The position numbers and the translations under genes were made by a program. Positions 6,084 through 14,337 of a stretch of 15,006 bases of DNA are shown one piece after another. Position 1 is the first letter of the stretch. Every line of letters begins with the position of its first letter. The stretch comes from an uncultured Centipeda sp. (GTDB taxonomy: Bacteria; Bacillota; Negativicutes; Selenomonadales; Selenomonadaceae): positions 1-15,006 of the forward strand of contig CALALM010000217.1 of the NCBI GenBank assembly GCA_937925565.1. The letters run 5' to 3'. Under the pieces are notes generated by a model. The model worked only from the letters and a program-made list of their open reading frames with translations, did no database searches and was not told the origin of the DNA.

Positions 6084-6704
6084 TTAGCTGTGGATGCTCG
6101 TATAGCCCTTGTCCGTTGCTTCCACCGCAAGGCCGATGACGTTCTTGTGGCCGGTCTTGACGAGCATATTGCTGATGTGAAAGCTCACGGTGCGCTTCTT
6201 GATGCCGAGATCCTCGGCGATTTCCTCGTAGCTCATGTTGCGGCAGATGCGCTGCAGGATCTCGAGCTCGCGGCTCGTCAGCTGGGCATCCGTGCATCCA
6301 AAGGAGGGGGTGCCGCAGATATCCGGATAGATTTGTGCGCCTTCCATCGTGGCGCGGATACAGGAGGCAAACGCTTCGCCCGAGGATTCCTTGTAGATGA
6401 AGCTGTTCGCGCCCGCTTCCTTCGCCCAGTCGAGGAAGGCGATCTCCTGCATCCCCGTCATGAGAATAATGCGCAGGGAGGGGAAGGTGGCTTTCAGGCG
6501 TTCGCAGATTTGTATACCGCTCGTGCGCCCCTCCATACAGATGTCCATGAGGACGAGATCAGGACGTAGCCGCAGACATGCTTCCTCCGCAAGCTCTGAG
6601 AGCGTACAGGTGCCGATGACTTCGATGTCGGGCAGAGGCGCGAGGATCTTTGCCAGTCCCTCGAGGAGTATTTTTTGATCGTCTACGAGAAGAACTTTAA
6701 TCAT
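6084..6704 (-). CDS. NarL/LuxR-family response regulator
   Basis: This 206-residue protein has the standard two domains. The receiver (1-125) carries the acidic pair D9/D10, phosphoacceptor D54 (in DLVLMD), T83 and K105. A LuxR-type helix-turn-helix follows (about 140-203; LTSRELEILQRI, then SYEEIAEDLGIKKRTVSFHISN). It is expected to be phosphorylated by the kinase encoded just upstream and to regulate transcription. The ATG overlaps the kinase stop (ATGA). It is the last gene of the operon before a strong terminator. Targets are not visible; the lipoprotein genes and the operon itself are reasonable candidates. Confidence 0.95.
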   Translation of the reverse strand: MIKVLLVDDQKILLEGLAKILAPLPDIEVIGTCTLSELAEEACLRLRPDLVLMDICMEGRTSGIQICERLKATFPSLRIILMTGMQEIAFLDWAKEAGANSFIYKESSGEAFASCIRATMEGAQIYPDICGTPSFGCTDAQLTSRELEILQRICRNMSYEEIAEDLGIKKRTVSFHISNMLVKTGHKNVIGLAVEATDKGYTSIHS

Positions 6705-8092
6705 CCTTGTTTCTCCCCTATCTGTGCGTCAAGTTCAAAATGCGGTGCCGGTGTGATGATCAGGCGCCCGCCGAGTGCGTTCACGCGGCGCATCATGCCC
6801 GTGAGTCCGCCGCCGGGGCGCAGCTGCCCGGTGCAGCCGATGCCGTTGTCGCGGATGTGCAGGCGGCGCTCCGAGAGGGCGATGACGATCTCGTTCGCAC
6901 GCCCATGACAGACCGCGTTGCTGAGTGCCTCGCGGATGATGGCGGAAAAGGCGCGCGCGCGCCGCATATTGCGCGGCAGAGCGCCCGAAAGCGTGAGCCG
7001 CACGCCGAGGCTGCGGTAGGTGTCGGTCATATCGGCGAGCAGCGTTGCGGGATGGGCTTCCTGCGCGAGGGGAACCGCTTCGAGCAGGCTGTCGATGCGA
7101 ACGATGGTATCGAGCGCATCCTTGGGCGCGGGACTCGCAAGGAGCTGCTGCAGCATGCTGATGCGCTGTCCGAGAACGTCGTGCACGCGCGAGGTGATCT
7201 CCTGCAGGGTGCGGTGGCGCTCCGTCTCCTCGAGCGTGTCGAGCAGATCTTTCTGTGCGCTGATCATGGCGGAGAGGCGTGCGTTCTTTGCCTCGAGTTC
7301 CCGCGTCACGGCGTCGAGCTCCGTCACGCAGGAGGCCGTGAGCTGCCAGCCGCTGAGTCCGTTCATCAGACGTATGCGCTGCACGAGCCAGGAGTCTCCG
7401 CCCGAAAATCGAAAGAGGATGGCATCGTCCCGCACCTCTTTCTCTGCGAGGGTTGGGTGGTCGAAATTCATCAGCGCCTGCCAGAAGATCGCGGCGTTGC
7501 GGAACTGCTGACCGAGCAGCCGCTCCATGAAGGCCAGCATCTGGATGTTCACGAGCACGGCTGCGCCGTTTTCGCGTGCAAAGAGAATGCCCTCGGGCAG
7601 GAGATCGAGGCCCTCGCGGATGGATGCGACGGTGACCTCTCTCTCCAGCATCGTAGGTGCTGCACAGGCAAGGATCGCGAGCCGCGCCGCGAGGAGGATG
7701 AGGACGAAGAGCGCGCTCCACGGCAGAAGACGGTCAAAAAGCGGGAGCGAGAGCAGACCCGCTGCGGCGAGCGGTACACCCAGCCACGGCCTGCGCCGAC
7801 ACAAGCAGAATCCCATGACGATGGCGAAGCCGCCTGTGGCACAGCGTTCGAGCGTCATCCAGCCGTATGGCATCAGGCCGCTGACGAACAGGCTCCAGCT
7901 GCCGCCGAAGACCAGTGTGACGGAGAGCAGTATGCCGAGCGCGGCAGCCTCCGGCAGGACGCGCTCGAAGCGTTGCCGACCGAGAAACGTCGCTCCCCAA
8001 AAGAGCGCGATACTCTCGGTGATGAGGACGAGCGCGGAGAGGAAGATAAAGGTGATGTGCGCGCTGTAGCCGTATGAGGTCAGACTCTCCAT
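6701..8092 (-). CDS. Membrane sensor histidine kinase, NarL/DegS (HisKA_3) type
   Basis: The start at 8092 has GGAGGAGG (8100-8107) upstream and overlaps the preceding gene by 13 bp; a longer GC-rich open frame extends to 8245 but is antisense-like filler over the sensor gene. The protein has 463 residues. About four to six hydrophobic segments occupy 10-145, followed by a PAS-like region (about 155-250) and a coiled coil (255-295). The HisKA_3 phosphoacceptor segment has H304 in HDVLGQR (304-310). The ATP-binding domain has N-box EALSNAVCHG (388-397; N392), G1 DNGIG (415-419) and G2 GGGLTGM (427-433). All catalytic boxes look intact. No large extracytoplasmic domain is present, so the signal may come from within the membrane or from the partner protein encoded just upstream. 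Confidence 0.93.
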   Translation of the reverse strand: MESLTSYGYSAHITFIFLSALVLITESIALFWGATFLGRQRFERVLPEAAALGILLSVTLVFGGSWSLFVSGLMPYGWMTLERCATGGFAIVMGFCLCRRRPWLGVPLAAAGLLSLPLFDRLLPWSALFVLILLAARLAILACAAPTMLEREVTVASIREGLDLLPEGILFARENGAAVLVNIQMLAFMERLLGQQFRNAAIFWQALMNFDHPTLAEKEVRDDAILFRFSGGDSWLVQRIRLMNGLSGWQLTASCVTELDAVTRELEAKNARLSAMISAQKDLLDTLEETERHRTLQEITSRVHDVLGQRISMLQQLLASPAPKDALDTIVRIDSLLEAVPLAQEAHPATLLADMTDTYRSLGVRLTLSGALPRNMRRARAFSAIIREALSNAVCHGRANEIVIALSERRLHIRDNGIGCTGQLRPGGGLTGMMRRVNALGGRLIITPAPHFELDAQIGEKQG

Positions 8093-10509
8093 GCCCCTGC
8101 CTCCTCCCCGTGCACCGGTGTGCGGACAGCGGCGCTGACGCCCTGCGCGCGGACGGAAAGCGCGTAGCCGAGATCGCTGATCTCGATCGGGAGATCGTGC
8201 CGCCGCTGCCATTCGCTGATCCACGGACGGATCCAGTCCGCGCACGTCAGCATGCAGATCGCCTCCGGCATTTCGTTTTCTTCAAAACGGCAGAGTACAT
8301 CTGCCGCGCCCTCCTCTGCCGCGCGCGAGAGAAGCTCGGCAAAGAGGTCGAAGAGGGCGAGCGCCGCCTCTGCCGCAATGGCGCGCGTCAGCCGCCACTC
8401 CACGGCGACGTGCAGACCAAGGGGGCGCAGATAGGCGCAGGTCTCCGAGACCGCCATCGACAGCTCGTCCGCACGGATCTGTCCGTCCTCCTGCCCTTTG
8501 AGAAAGAGCACGCAGCGCTTCTTGAGGTAGGAGGAGAGCAGGTTGAGCCGGCGGATGAGACATGTGAGCTCCGCCTTATCCGTGCTCGCCATCAGCTGCT
8601 CGCGAAAGCTGCGCAGGAGCGGGCGCTTGCTGTCGAGGATGGCCTCGAGCTCCTCGGAGAGCTGCTTTTTGAGCGTGAGCGCGAGATGCTGCCCCCGGAT
8701 GCGGCGCTCTCTGCGCAGGAGGGTATGGGAGCGCTCCTGCGCGTCCTGCAGGAGTGCGAGCTGACGCTGACGTTCGTGCAGGAGACTGAGATCCTCGTGC
8801 CAGATGATGGCGCCGCCGTGAATGTTCATGCGCGATGTGCGGATGTCGTTTGACGCGTCCTGTTCTGCTGCGGCGGCGGAAAAGACCGTATGCCCCTCCG
8901 TATCGACGAGCTGCATGCGCAGGTGCGAATGCGAGAAAAACGCCTCGTGAAAGCGGTTGGACGGCATGAGTCCCGTGCGCAGACAGAGCTCGAGGAGGAG
9001 CAGGAAGAAGAGCGCCGTTACCACTGTGAGTTCCAGCCATGCAAAGCGAGGATCGTAGTGGAGGTCGACGGAGTAGACGACGAAGAGGGAAAAGAACAGG
9101 AAGGGAAGCGCCATCGCAGGGCGCAGCACGCGCTGCCGCTTTGCCTTTTCAAGGAGGAGAAGGAGCGCCGCGAGGATCTCGCAGAACCAGAGGAGCCAAT
9201 AGTCATAGGCGCCCCACGCGAGATGCTCTTCCAGCGTCATGGCGGCGGCATTCCAGATGAATGTGAAGAACTGGTAGTGCAGATCGTTGCAGAGAATCAG
9301 GGCGGCCAGCAGGAGGTTCAGCCCGAGGATTGCGCGCAGCCAGCGCGGCATTTTTTTGTCGAACACATACTCGTCCGATGCCCAGGCAATCCAGAGGAGC
9401 GCAACCGAGAGCCCCGCGCGGAACACATAGTAGAGGTACGACAGAAAGTGCTGCAGGGAGATATCGACCGAGATGGAAAGGAGTTTTGCAATGCGGGTCA
9501 GCTCCCAGAGGAGCAGCATCGCAATCAGCAGAAGGACGGCGCGCCGCGTACCGTGATGGAGGACGCGTGCGCGCAGGCTTGCACCCCAGAGAACCGTGAC
9601 GACAAGGATTGTGACGAGAATGACCAGGCGCTCATGCGTTTCGATCGGCGTGAACACAGAATGTCCCCAAATTATCTGCCGATAGCGCGCATTCGCCTCC
9701 GTAAGTTCCCGGTAGAGTGCATCGGCGTCGTGGATCTGCGCAGCCCCCGCCGGAGGCGCGATCGGATAGCCCGCTGCGCGCAGATCGCGCCGCAGGGTAT
9801 TGGCAAAGGAGATGGGCTTTCGCGCGAGCAGTCCCTTGGTAAAGGAGAGCGTTCCTTCCTTCGGCATACAGATGCGCAGCGGGGCGCCGTACTGAATGAG
9901 CTGCTCCGCTTCGTGCGCAAAGAGCACATAGACATCCCCGCCGCCGTCCTTCTCCGCCAGGCGGTATTGATTGCCGCGTCGGCTGTTGCAGATGCGCAGC
10001 CGATCCTCCTCCTTCAGCCGCGTGAGCAGAGCGAACGCCTCGTCGAGGTTCGCGTCTGCGGACAGTCCGCGTGCCAGCGCCAAAAAGAAAATTTCCCGAT
10101 CGGGGCAGGAATCGGGAAGAACCACGGTGACATTCTCCCGCAGATCGCTCCAACCCTCCACGGGGACAGGGCAGTCCTCCGCCACGGCGAGGACGACCAC
10201 GGCGGAAAAGTGCGGATACCAATAGAGCTGTTCTGTCGAGCCGCGGACAAACTGCTCCGCTTGAAAATCATAGAGTTCGGCGGCATCGACGCGGTGATCC
10301 TGAAAGATCTCCAAGAGATTCGTCGAGACGCCCTGCGTATCGAGGGGCTCCGGGGAGGCGCGGCGCAGGGCGTCGGCATAGGCCGTGCCGAAGTTGTGTG
10401 CATAGACGAGCGACAGCGCATCCGCCGTGCGCATGGATGCGAGGAGAACGAGGGCGCATGCGGCGCAGCAGAGAGAGAACAGGAACATATTCTGCCGCCG
10501 TCGTTTCAT
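8080..10509 (-). CDS. Substrate-binding-domain 7TM sensor with degenerate kinase-like cytoplasmic region
   Basis: This 809-residue protein starts at an ATG with a G-rich ribosome site (GGGGGAGGG, about 10515-10523). A signal anchor (8-26) is followed by a periplasmic region (30-285) that reads like a type 2 periplasmic substrate-binding protein: SLVYAHNFG near its start, GW-DL then VTVVLPD (119-133), GDVYVLFAHEAEQLIQYG (191-208), and a CMPKEGTLSF segment (214-223). About seven membrane helices follow (293-312, 323-342, 352-378, 390-410, 433-453, 463-481, 490-510). The cytoplasmic part has a PAS-like stretch (525-572), a coiled coil (575-630) and a kinase-like region (640-800) in which I find no H-box, no canonical N-box Asn and no DxGxG or glycine-rich lid. 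It is therefore probably a pseudokinase or scaffold that senses a ligand and signals through the adjacent intact kinase. A divergent active kinase remains possible. Confidence 0.85.
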   Translation of the reverse strand: MKRRRQNMFLFSLCCAACALVLLASMRTADALSLVYAHNFGTAYADALRRASPEPLDTQGVSTNLLEIFQDHRVDAAELYDFQAEQFVRGSTEQLYWYPHFSAVVVLAVAEDCPVPVEGWSDLRENVTVVLPDSCPDREIFFLALARGLSADANLDEAFALLTRLKEEDRLRICNSRRGNQYRLAEKDGGGDVYVLFAHEAEQLIQYGAPLRICMPKEGTLSFTKGLLARKPISFANTLRRDLRAAGYPIAPPAGAAQIHDADALYRELTEANARYRQIIWGHSVFTPIETHERLVILVTILVVTVLWGASLRARVLHHGTRRAVLLLIAMLLLWELTRIAKLLSISVDISLQHFLSYLYYVFRAGLSVALLWIAWASDEYVFDKKMPRWLRAILGLNLLLAALILCNDLHYQFFTFIWNAAAMTLEEHLAWGAYDYWLLWFCEILAALLLLLEKAKRQRVLRPAMALPFLFFSLFVVYSVDLHYDPRFAWLELTVVTALFFLLLLELCLRTGLMPSNRFHEAFFSHSHLRMQLVDTEGHTVFSAAAAEQDASNDIRTSRMNIHGGAIIWHEDLSLLHERQRQLALLQDAQERSHTLLRRERRIRGQHLALTLKKQLSEELEAILDSKRPLLRSFREQLMASTDKAELTCLIRRLNLLSSYLKKRCVLFLKGQEDGQIRADELSMAVSETCAYLRPLGLHVAVEWRLTRAIAAEAALALFDLFAELLSRAAEEGAADVLCRFEENEMPEAICMLTCADWIRPWISEWQRRHDLPIEISDLGYALSVRAQGVSAAVRTPVHGEEAGAWRV

Positions 10510-10541
10510 CGCCGCCCTCCCCCTTGCCTATACTCCAACTG

Positions 10542-10631
10542 ATTTTATACTATTTCGTTTGATCTGCATGAAATTCCTTGCGCGAAAAGTCCTATTATCT
10601 AAAAAACCGGAATAAATTATGAGCAATTGCT
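10542..10631 (-). promoter_or_regulatory. Upstream region of the sensor operon: candidate -10 and distal palindrome
   Basis: On the minus strand TATAAAAT (about 10542-10549) lies some 33 bp before the sensor start; the best -35 match at 17 bp, TTCATG, is weak. About 75 bp further upstream is the perfect 10-bp palindrome AGCAATTGCT (10622-10631), inside an imperfect 16-bp dyad. The spacing would suit an activator site, but this is a guess. The rest of 10632-10780 shows no gene or strong structure that I can support. Confidence 0.3.
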
Positions 10632-10781
10632 TATGTTTTCTTGTGACTTTGTTTGTTCCGGGACAGCGTGAAATTTCTCGGTACTGCTGCACGCGCCGGA
10701 AAATGCGTATGCACAGATTACCCGTCTGAGGAAGCAAATCAGCAGTCTTTCCGAGCCGGCGATGCGTTTTCGGAACAGCGG

Positions 10782-10831
10782 CAAAAAAATACAAGCAGGT
10801 CTGCGAAGCATTTTGCTTCACAGACCTGCTT
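10782..10831 (-). terminator. Strong (bidirectional) terminator after the lipoprotein genes
   Basis: An 11-bp outer stem (10793-10803/10821-10831) and, after a single mismatch, a 6-bp inner stem (10805-10810/10814-10819) close on a 3-nt loop. On the minus strand it is followed by GTATTTTTTT, and on the plus strand by TTTTTC. It ends the lipoprotein transcription unit (last stop at 10896) and separates it from the sensor operon. Confidence 0.85.
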
Positions 10832-10895
10832 TTTCGATGGGATGAGCGTGTGCCAGGGGGCGATGCGGCAGATGGCCGGCCTCTTTGCATTGTTC

Positions 10896-11942
10896 TTACA
10901 GATCAATGCGGAAGATGCGCTGTGTTCCGCCGTCCTGCGTGTGGAAGTAGACGTGGTTCATATTGTCGGTGAAGATGCCCTTGGGCCGCAGTGTGCGCTC
11001 GCCGTCCGTGATCTCAATGTCGCCGACATACGCGCCGTCCTTCTTGCTGAAGACGCGCAGGATGGGATCGTCCGACGTGCGGAAGACGATGTAGTCCTTC
11101 GTCGCGACAACGCAGCGCGCATGAGCGGCGTAGTGCTTTGTGCCCTGCGGGATGTTCTCATTCAGCTCGAAGCGGCGGAGTTCCTTGCCGTCGGGGCTGT
11201 ATTGGTAGACGGGGATGACCCACGGGTGCTGCTCGTCGTTCTGCAGCGAATTCCCGTATGCCTCGTCGGTGTAGAATCCGTCTGCGTCCGCATAGAGCAG
11301 CTCTGCGCCGCGCACCATGGAGTAGCCCTCGGGCTTCGGGCGTGCGGGGACGGGGATGGTCTTGGCATCCTTCAGTCCATCTTTGGCGATCGTGCCGTGG
11401 GTGACGCCCTTTTCGTTGACCTGCTCTTCGCCCGCATAGGCGTCCTTCCCGCCGAAGACGGCGCGCCACGTCTCCTTGCCCTGCAGGGGGATCGTGGTTG
11501 TGGTCTTGCCGTCATAGACGGCGAGCTCGCCCTCCTTCGGGATGTAATAGACGTTCGTTCCGTCCGAGGTGATCGGCCGGTTCAGCACGACGCCGAGATC
11601 CACGATGTCCGTGATTGCGCCGTCTGTGACGGGGAGCTGGCAGAGATGCGTCTTCTTGTCGTCGTGGTCGTAGATGATGCCATAGATGCCATCCTTCGTC
11701 ACGATGGGATCGCTCTTGTTGAAGTCGAAATAGTCGAGGTCGTAGTCGGCGTTCTCGTATTCGTAGAGCGGGAGCGTCTTGTCGCCGAATTTTACCTGGG
11801 TGACGGGCTCTTTCGGCAATGAAAGACTGAGATCGACGGGGGCAGGAGAGCCGCCTTTTGCGGTGTCACCGCCGCCGCAGCCTGCCATGACGGCGCACGT
11901 GAGGACGGCTGCCGCCGCGCAGAGCGTTTTCCATTGTTTCAT
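10896..11942 (-). CDS. Tandem paralogous lipoprotein 1 of 3, unknown function
   Basis: This 348-residue protein has a type II signal peptide: basic MKQWK, a hydrophobic core and lipobox VMAGC with acylated C22. The mature part starts with a Gly-rich spacer. It shares blocks with its two neighbours in the same order: VKFGDKTLPLYEY (50-62), a VTKD-GIYGI strand, ITSDGTNVYY, YADADGFYTDE, VVATKDYIVF then LRVFSKKDGAYVGDIE, and the C-terminal RIFRIDL. Repeated short beta units ending in aromatic residues suggest a beta-propeller-like fold, but I recognise no named family. It starts 12 bp after the stop of lipoprotein 2, whose TAG is part of the ribosome site TAGGAGGAG, so the two are co-translated. 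Likely location is the periplasmic face of a membrane or the cell surface. Confidence 0.9.
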   Translation of the reverse strand: MKQWKTLCAAAAVLTCAVMAGCGGGDTAKGGSPAPVDLSLSLPKEPVTQVKFGDKTLPLYEYENADYDLDYFDFNKSDPIVTKDGIYGIIYDHDDKKTHLCQLPVTDGAITDIVDLGVVLNRPITSDGTNVYYIPKEGELAVYDGKTTTTIPLQGKETWRAVFGGKDAYAGEEQVNEKGVTHGTIAKDGLKDAKTIPVPARPKPEGYSMVRGAELLYADADGFYTDEAYGNSLQNDEQHPWVIPVYQYSPDGKELRRFELNENIPQGTKHYAAHARCVVATKDYIVFRTSDDPILRVFSKKDGAYVGDIEITDGERTLRPKGIFTDNMNHVYFHTQDGGTQRIFRIDL

Positions 11943-11954
11943 GTCGGGCTCCTC

Positions 11955-12992
11955 CTACAGATCAATGCGGAAGATGCGCGAATCTTGGTCGAGGATGTAG
12001 ACGCGGTTCTCGCCGTCTGTCGTGATCTGCTTGGGCGGGTGGATCTTGCCATCGAAACTCAGCTCGACCTCGTCGATGAATGCGCCGTCCTTCTTGTTAA
12101 AGACGCGCAGAAAGTTGCCGTTGTAGAAGACGATATAGTCCTTCGTTGGGATAACCTGACGCGCGTTCGAGTCGGTCTTTTTCTTGTCCGGAAGGCCGTC
12201 GTTGATGGTGAAGGTGCGGATCTTCTTGCCGTCCGGGCCGTACATATGGAGGGGGTACGTCCGCTTGTTCGGCGGGCCGCCGTTGGTGGCGATGGTGGAG
12301 ATGTAGAAGCCGTCTGCATCCGCCCAGAGGAGGAATGCCTGATTCTCCTCATTTTCCTTCTTGTTCTCGTTGAGGGCTGCAAACTCCGCCTTCGGGAGGA
12401 CGGACTTCAGGTCTTTGATCCCCTCTTTGGAGATCGTGCCCATCTCGATGTCCTGCGACTTCAAGGGATCGCCGCTCGTGTAGATGGTCTCCGTGCCGTG
12501 CACGGCGCGCATGATGTCCGCCTCGCCGCGCTTGCTTTTCGTCACGGCCGAGCCGTCATAGGCGCAGATATTTTCGCCGAGCTGGTAGTAGACATTTGTC
12601 CCGTCCGTTGTGATCGGCTGCGCCGTGAGGATGCCGAGATCCTCGACGGAGGTGATGGCGCCGTCCTTCACGCTCAGCTTCACCAGATGCTGCTTCTTAT
12701 CGCCCGAGGCGTCGAATTTGCCCGCATAGATGGCATCCTTCGTCACGGTGAGATTGGTCGTTGTGTGCACCATGTCGGGGAGACCCTCGCCCTTGTACTC
12801 GTAGACCGGTACGTCCTTACCGTTGAATTTGACCTGTCCGATGGCTTCCTTCGGCGCGGAGAGTGCGGTGTCTTTTCCGCCGCCGCCAATGCCGATGCCG
12901 CTGCCTGTGCCGTCACCGCCGCAGCCGGCGAGGACAGAGCCGAGGAAGGCGGCGGTCGCAGCCGCCGCGAGCAGAGATTTCCACTTCTTCAT
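11955..12992 (-). CDS. Tandem paralogous lipoprotein 2 of 3, unknown function
   Basis: This 345-residue protein has signal peptide MKKWKSLL and lipobox VLAGC (C24), followed by a Gly-rich linker (about 25-42). The paralogous blocks are present: GQVKFNGKDVPVYEYKGE (52-69), VTKDAIYAG, ITTDGTNVYY, LLWADADGFYIS, PTKDYIVFYNGNFLRVFNKK and the C-terminal SRIFRIDL. Its middle part holds a Lys/Glu/Asn-rich insertion (NENKKENEENQ) that lipoprotein 1 lacks. A good ribosome site (AAAGGAGGA) precedes the ATG. It has its own candidate promoter, so it and lipoprotein 1 form a two-gene unit, although readthrough from lipoprotein 3 is possible because no strong terminator separates them. Confidence 0.9.
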   Translation of the reverse strand: MKKWKSLLAAAATAAFLGSVLAGCGGDGTGSGIGIGGGGKDTALSAPKEAIGQVKFNGKDVPVYEYKGEGLPDMVHTTTNLTVTKDAIYAGKFDASGDKKQHLVKLSVKDGAITSVEDLGILTAQPITTDGTNVYYQLGENICAYDGSAVTKSKRGEADIMRAVHGTETIYTSGDPLKSQDIEMGTISKEGIKDLKSVLPKAEFAALNENKKENEENQAFLLWADADGFYISTIATNGGPPNKRTYPLHMYGPDGKKIRTFTINDGLPDKKKTDSNARQVIPTKDYIVFYNGNFLRVFNKKDGAFIDEVELSFDGKIHPPKQITTDGENRVYILDQDSRIFRIDL

Positions 12993-13024
12993 TTCGGATT
13001 CCTCCTTTGATGCTTCTAAGGAAT

Positions 13025-13145
13025 CACTGATAAAATGCAGATGCTTATCAGTGCCCCTAAATCACTTTAATTTATTTTAGCATAAAACAAACTAAAATGT
13101 ATAGCAACAAATGATTGATTCTTGAAATTTTTGAAAAGTTTTCCA
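13025..13145 (-). promoter_or_regulatory. Promoter region and leader hairpin of lipoprotein 2
   Basis: On the minus strand an extended -10, TGC-TAAAAT (13074-13082), has TATACA (13098-13103) 18 bp upstream. Further upstream the AT-rich core TTTGAAAAGTTTTCCA (13130-13145, plus-strand sense) resembles one at the same distance from the -10 of lipoprotein 3. Between promoter and ribosome site the leader can form a perfect 9-bp stem (13025-13033/13045-13053, 11-nt loop). The rest of 12993-13244 holds only a weak TTGCGC/GCGCAA stem (about 13150-13170); no convincing terminator for lipoprotein 3. Confidence 0.45.
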
Positions 13146-13244
13146 TTTTGCGCATTTACTTCGCGCAATGATTCCTTCTCGGCACGGAAAAATGCCGGCA
13201 TGTTTATGAGCGGTCGGGAACGCAGGGATGCTGTGCGCATATTC

Positions 13245-14285
13245 TTAGAGATCAATGCGGTAGATATGCGAATTGTCGTCGATGAAGTAGATATGATTCT
13301 CGTCATCTGTCGTGACCCCTGTGGGGGAGAGTTTCCTGCTGTCGCGTCCCAGCTCAATGTCGCCGACGTACGCACCGGTCTTTTTGTTGAATGCGCGCAG
13401 ATAGCCGTCGCTGTAGAACACGACATAGTCCTTTGTCACGACGACGGAGCGTTCCCACGTCGTGCGCTTTTGCGCACTGCTCGGGATATTCTCGTTGCAC
13501 TCGAACGTGTGGAGTATTTTGCCGTCCGGGGCGTATGTGTGGAGCGGTTTGGTCCACTCCTTGTCCGTGCTGCCGTACGTGGCAAGGGAGGAGACGTAGA
13601 AGCCGTCCGCATCCGCCCCGATCAGGAATGCGTTTGCCTCGTGCGTCGCGTCTTTCGCACGGGCGAGCTTGTCAAATACGTCCTTGGAGAGAACCGTTTT
13701 TGCATCCTTTATGCCATCCTTGGATGTTGCGCCGAACATAACGTCGGCATCCGACACGAAACTCCCGCTCGTGTAGGCGTTCTTGCCTCCGTATATGGCA
13801 CGGACGACGCCGATGCCCGGCGTGGGGGTCAGCGTCGCTGCCTTGCCGTTGTAACAGGCAAGCTCATCCTCCCGGGTCAGATAGTAGATGTTCTTGCCGT
13901 CCGAGGAGATCGGCTCGTTGAGAACGATGCCGAGATCCTCCACTGAGGCAATCGCACCGTCCTTTAGCGTCAGCTTTTGGAGGCGGTAGTTTTTCTCCTC
14001 GGCGTCGCTGCGAATGCCGTAGATGGCATCCTTCGTCACGGCGAGACTGCCGTGGGAGTCCACGAGTTGGGGGGTATCTGCCCCCTTGTACGCGTACATC
14101 GGCACTTCCTTGTCACCGAGCTTCAGCTTCGTGACAGCCTCCTTCGGTGCAGCAGGGCCGTTGTCCGCCGACACTTCGTTGCCGGTGCATATGACGCCGC
14201 CGTCACCGCTGCCGCAGCCCGTGAAGACGGCGCCCGTAAAGATGGCGACGGCTGCCGCCATGATGAACGATTTCCATTTCTTTAT
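13245..14285 (-). CDS. Tandem paralogous lipoprotein 3 of 3, probable AUA start
   Basis: The first ATG (14261) gives 338 residues but has no ribosome site and no basic residues before the hydrophobic core. In the same frame, 8 codons upstream, ATA-AAG-AAA-TGG-AAA-TCG (from 14285) encodes (I/M)KKWKS, matching the MKKWKS start of lipoprotein 2. AAGGAGGAG (14291-14299) lies 5 nt before that ATA. I therefore place the start at 14285 (346 residues): lipobox VFTGC with C23, then the shared blocks KLKLGDKEVPMYAYKG, VTKDAIYGI, ISSDGKNIYY, IGADADGFYVSS, VVTKDYVVFYSDGYLRAFNKK and the C-terminal SHIYRIDL. Either this is a rare AUA initiation or a single-base change or error from ATG at 14283. The protein is the most upstream of the lipoprotein array. 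Function unknown. Confidence 0.85.
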   Translation of the reverse strand: MKKWKSFIMAAAVAIFTGAVFTGCGSGDGGVICTGNEVSADNGPAAPKEAVTKLKLGDKEVPMYAYKGADTPQLVDSHGSLAVTKDAIYGIRSDAEEKNYRLQKLTLKDGAIASVEDLGIVLNEPISSDGKNIYYLTREDELACYNGKAATLTPTPGIGVVRAIYGGKNAYTSGSFVSDADVMFGATSKDGIKDAKTVLSKDVFDKLARAKDATHEANAFLIGADADGFYVSSLATYGSTDKEWTKPLHTYAPDGKILHTFECNENIPSSAQKRTTWERSVVVTKDYVVFYSDGYLRAFNKKTGAYVGDIELGRDSRKLSPTGVTTDDENHIYFIDDNSHIYRIDL

Positions 14286-14337
14286 GTAAACTCCTCCTTC
14301 ATCATGATGTGAAAAGTACGATAATTTGGTTGATTCT

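Noticed and set aside
6707..8077. Long plus-strand open frame opposite the histidine kinase
   Set aside because: The minus strand carries intact H, N and G boxes; the plus-strand product has no recognisable motif or ribosome site.
8093..8245. N-terminal extension of the histidine kinase frame
   Set aside because: It lies inside the sensor gene, is Arg/Pro-rich and lacks a ribosome site; the start at 8092 has GGAGGAGG and a hydrophobic N-terminus.
10089..10123. Inverted repeat around TTCCCGAT/ATCGGGAA in the sensor gene
   Set aside because: Short arms within GC-rich coding sequence, no second copy and no regulatory context; probably chance.
8890..10542. Very long plus-strand open frame (550 codons) opposite the 809-residue sensor
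   Set aside because: It is an antisense shadow of a GC-rich gene; its translation is charge-rich and repetitive without domains, while the minus strand shows clear domains and membrane helices.
10640..10780. Riboswitch-like structure in the gap upstream of the sensor operon
   Set aside because: Some short complementary stretches exist, but no known riboswitch core could be matched and no gene follows in a suitable position.
10528..10890. Minus-strand open frame of 120 codons between sensor and lipoprotein 1
   Set aside because: It runs through a strong terminator and shows no domain or ribosome site.
10653..13010. Plus-strand open frames over the three lipoprotein genes
   Set aside because: They mirror the paralogous minus-strand genes and look alike only because the lipoproteins are duplicated.
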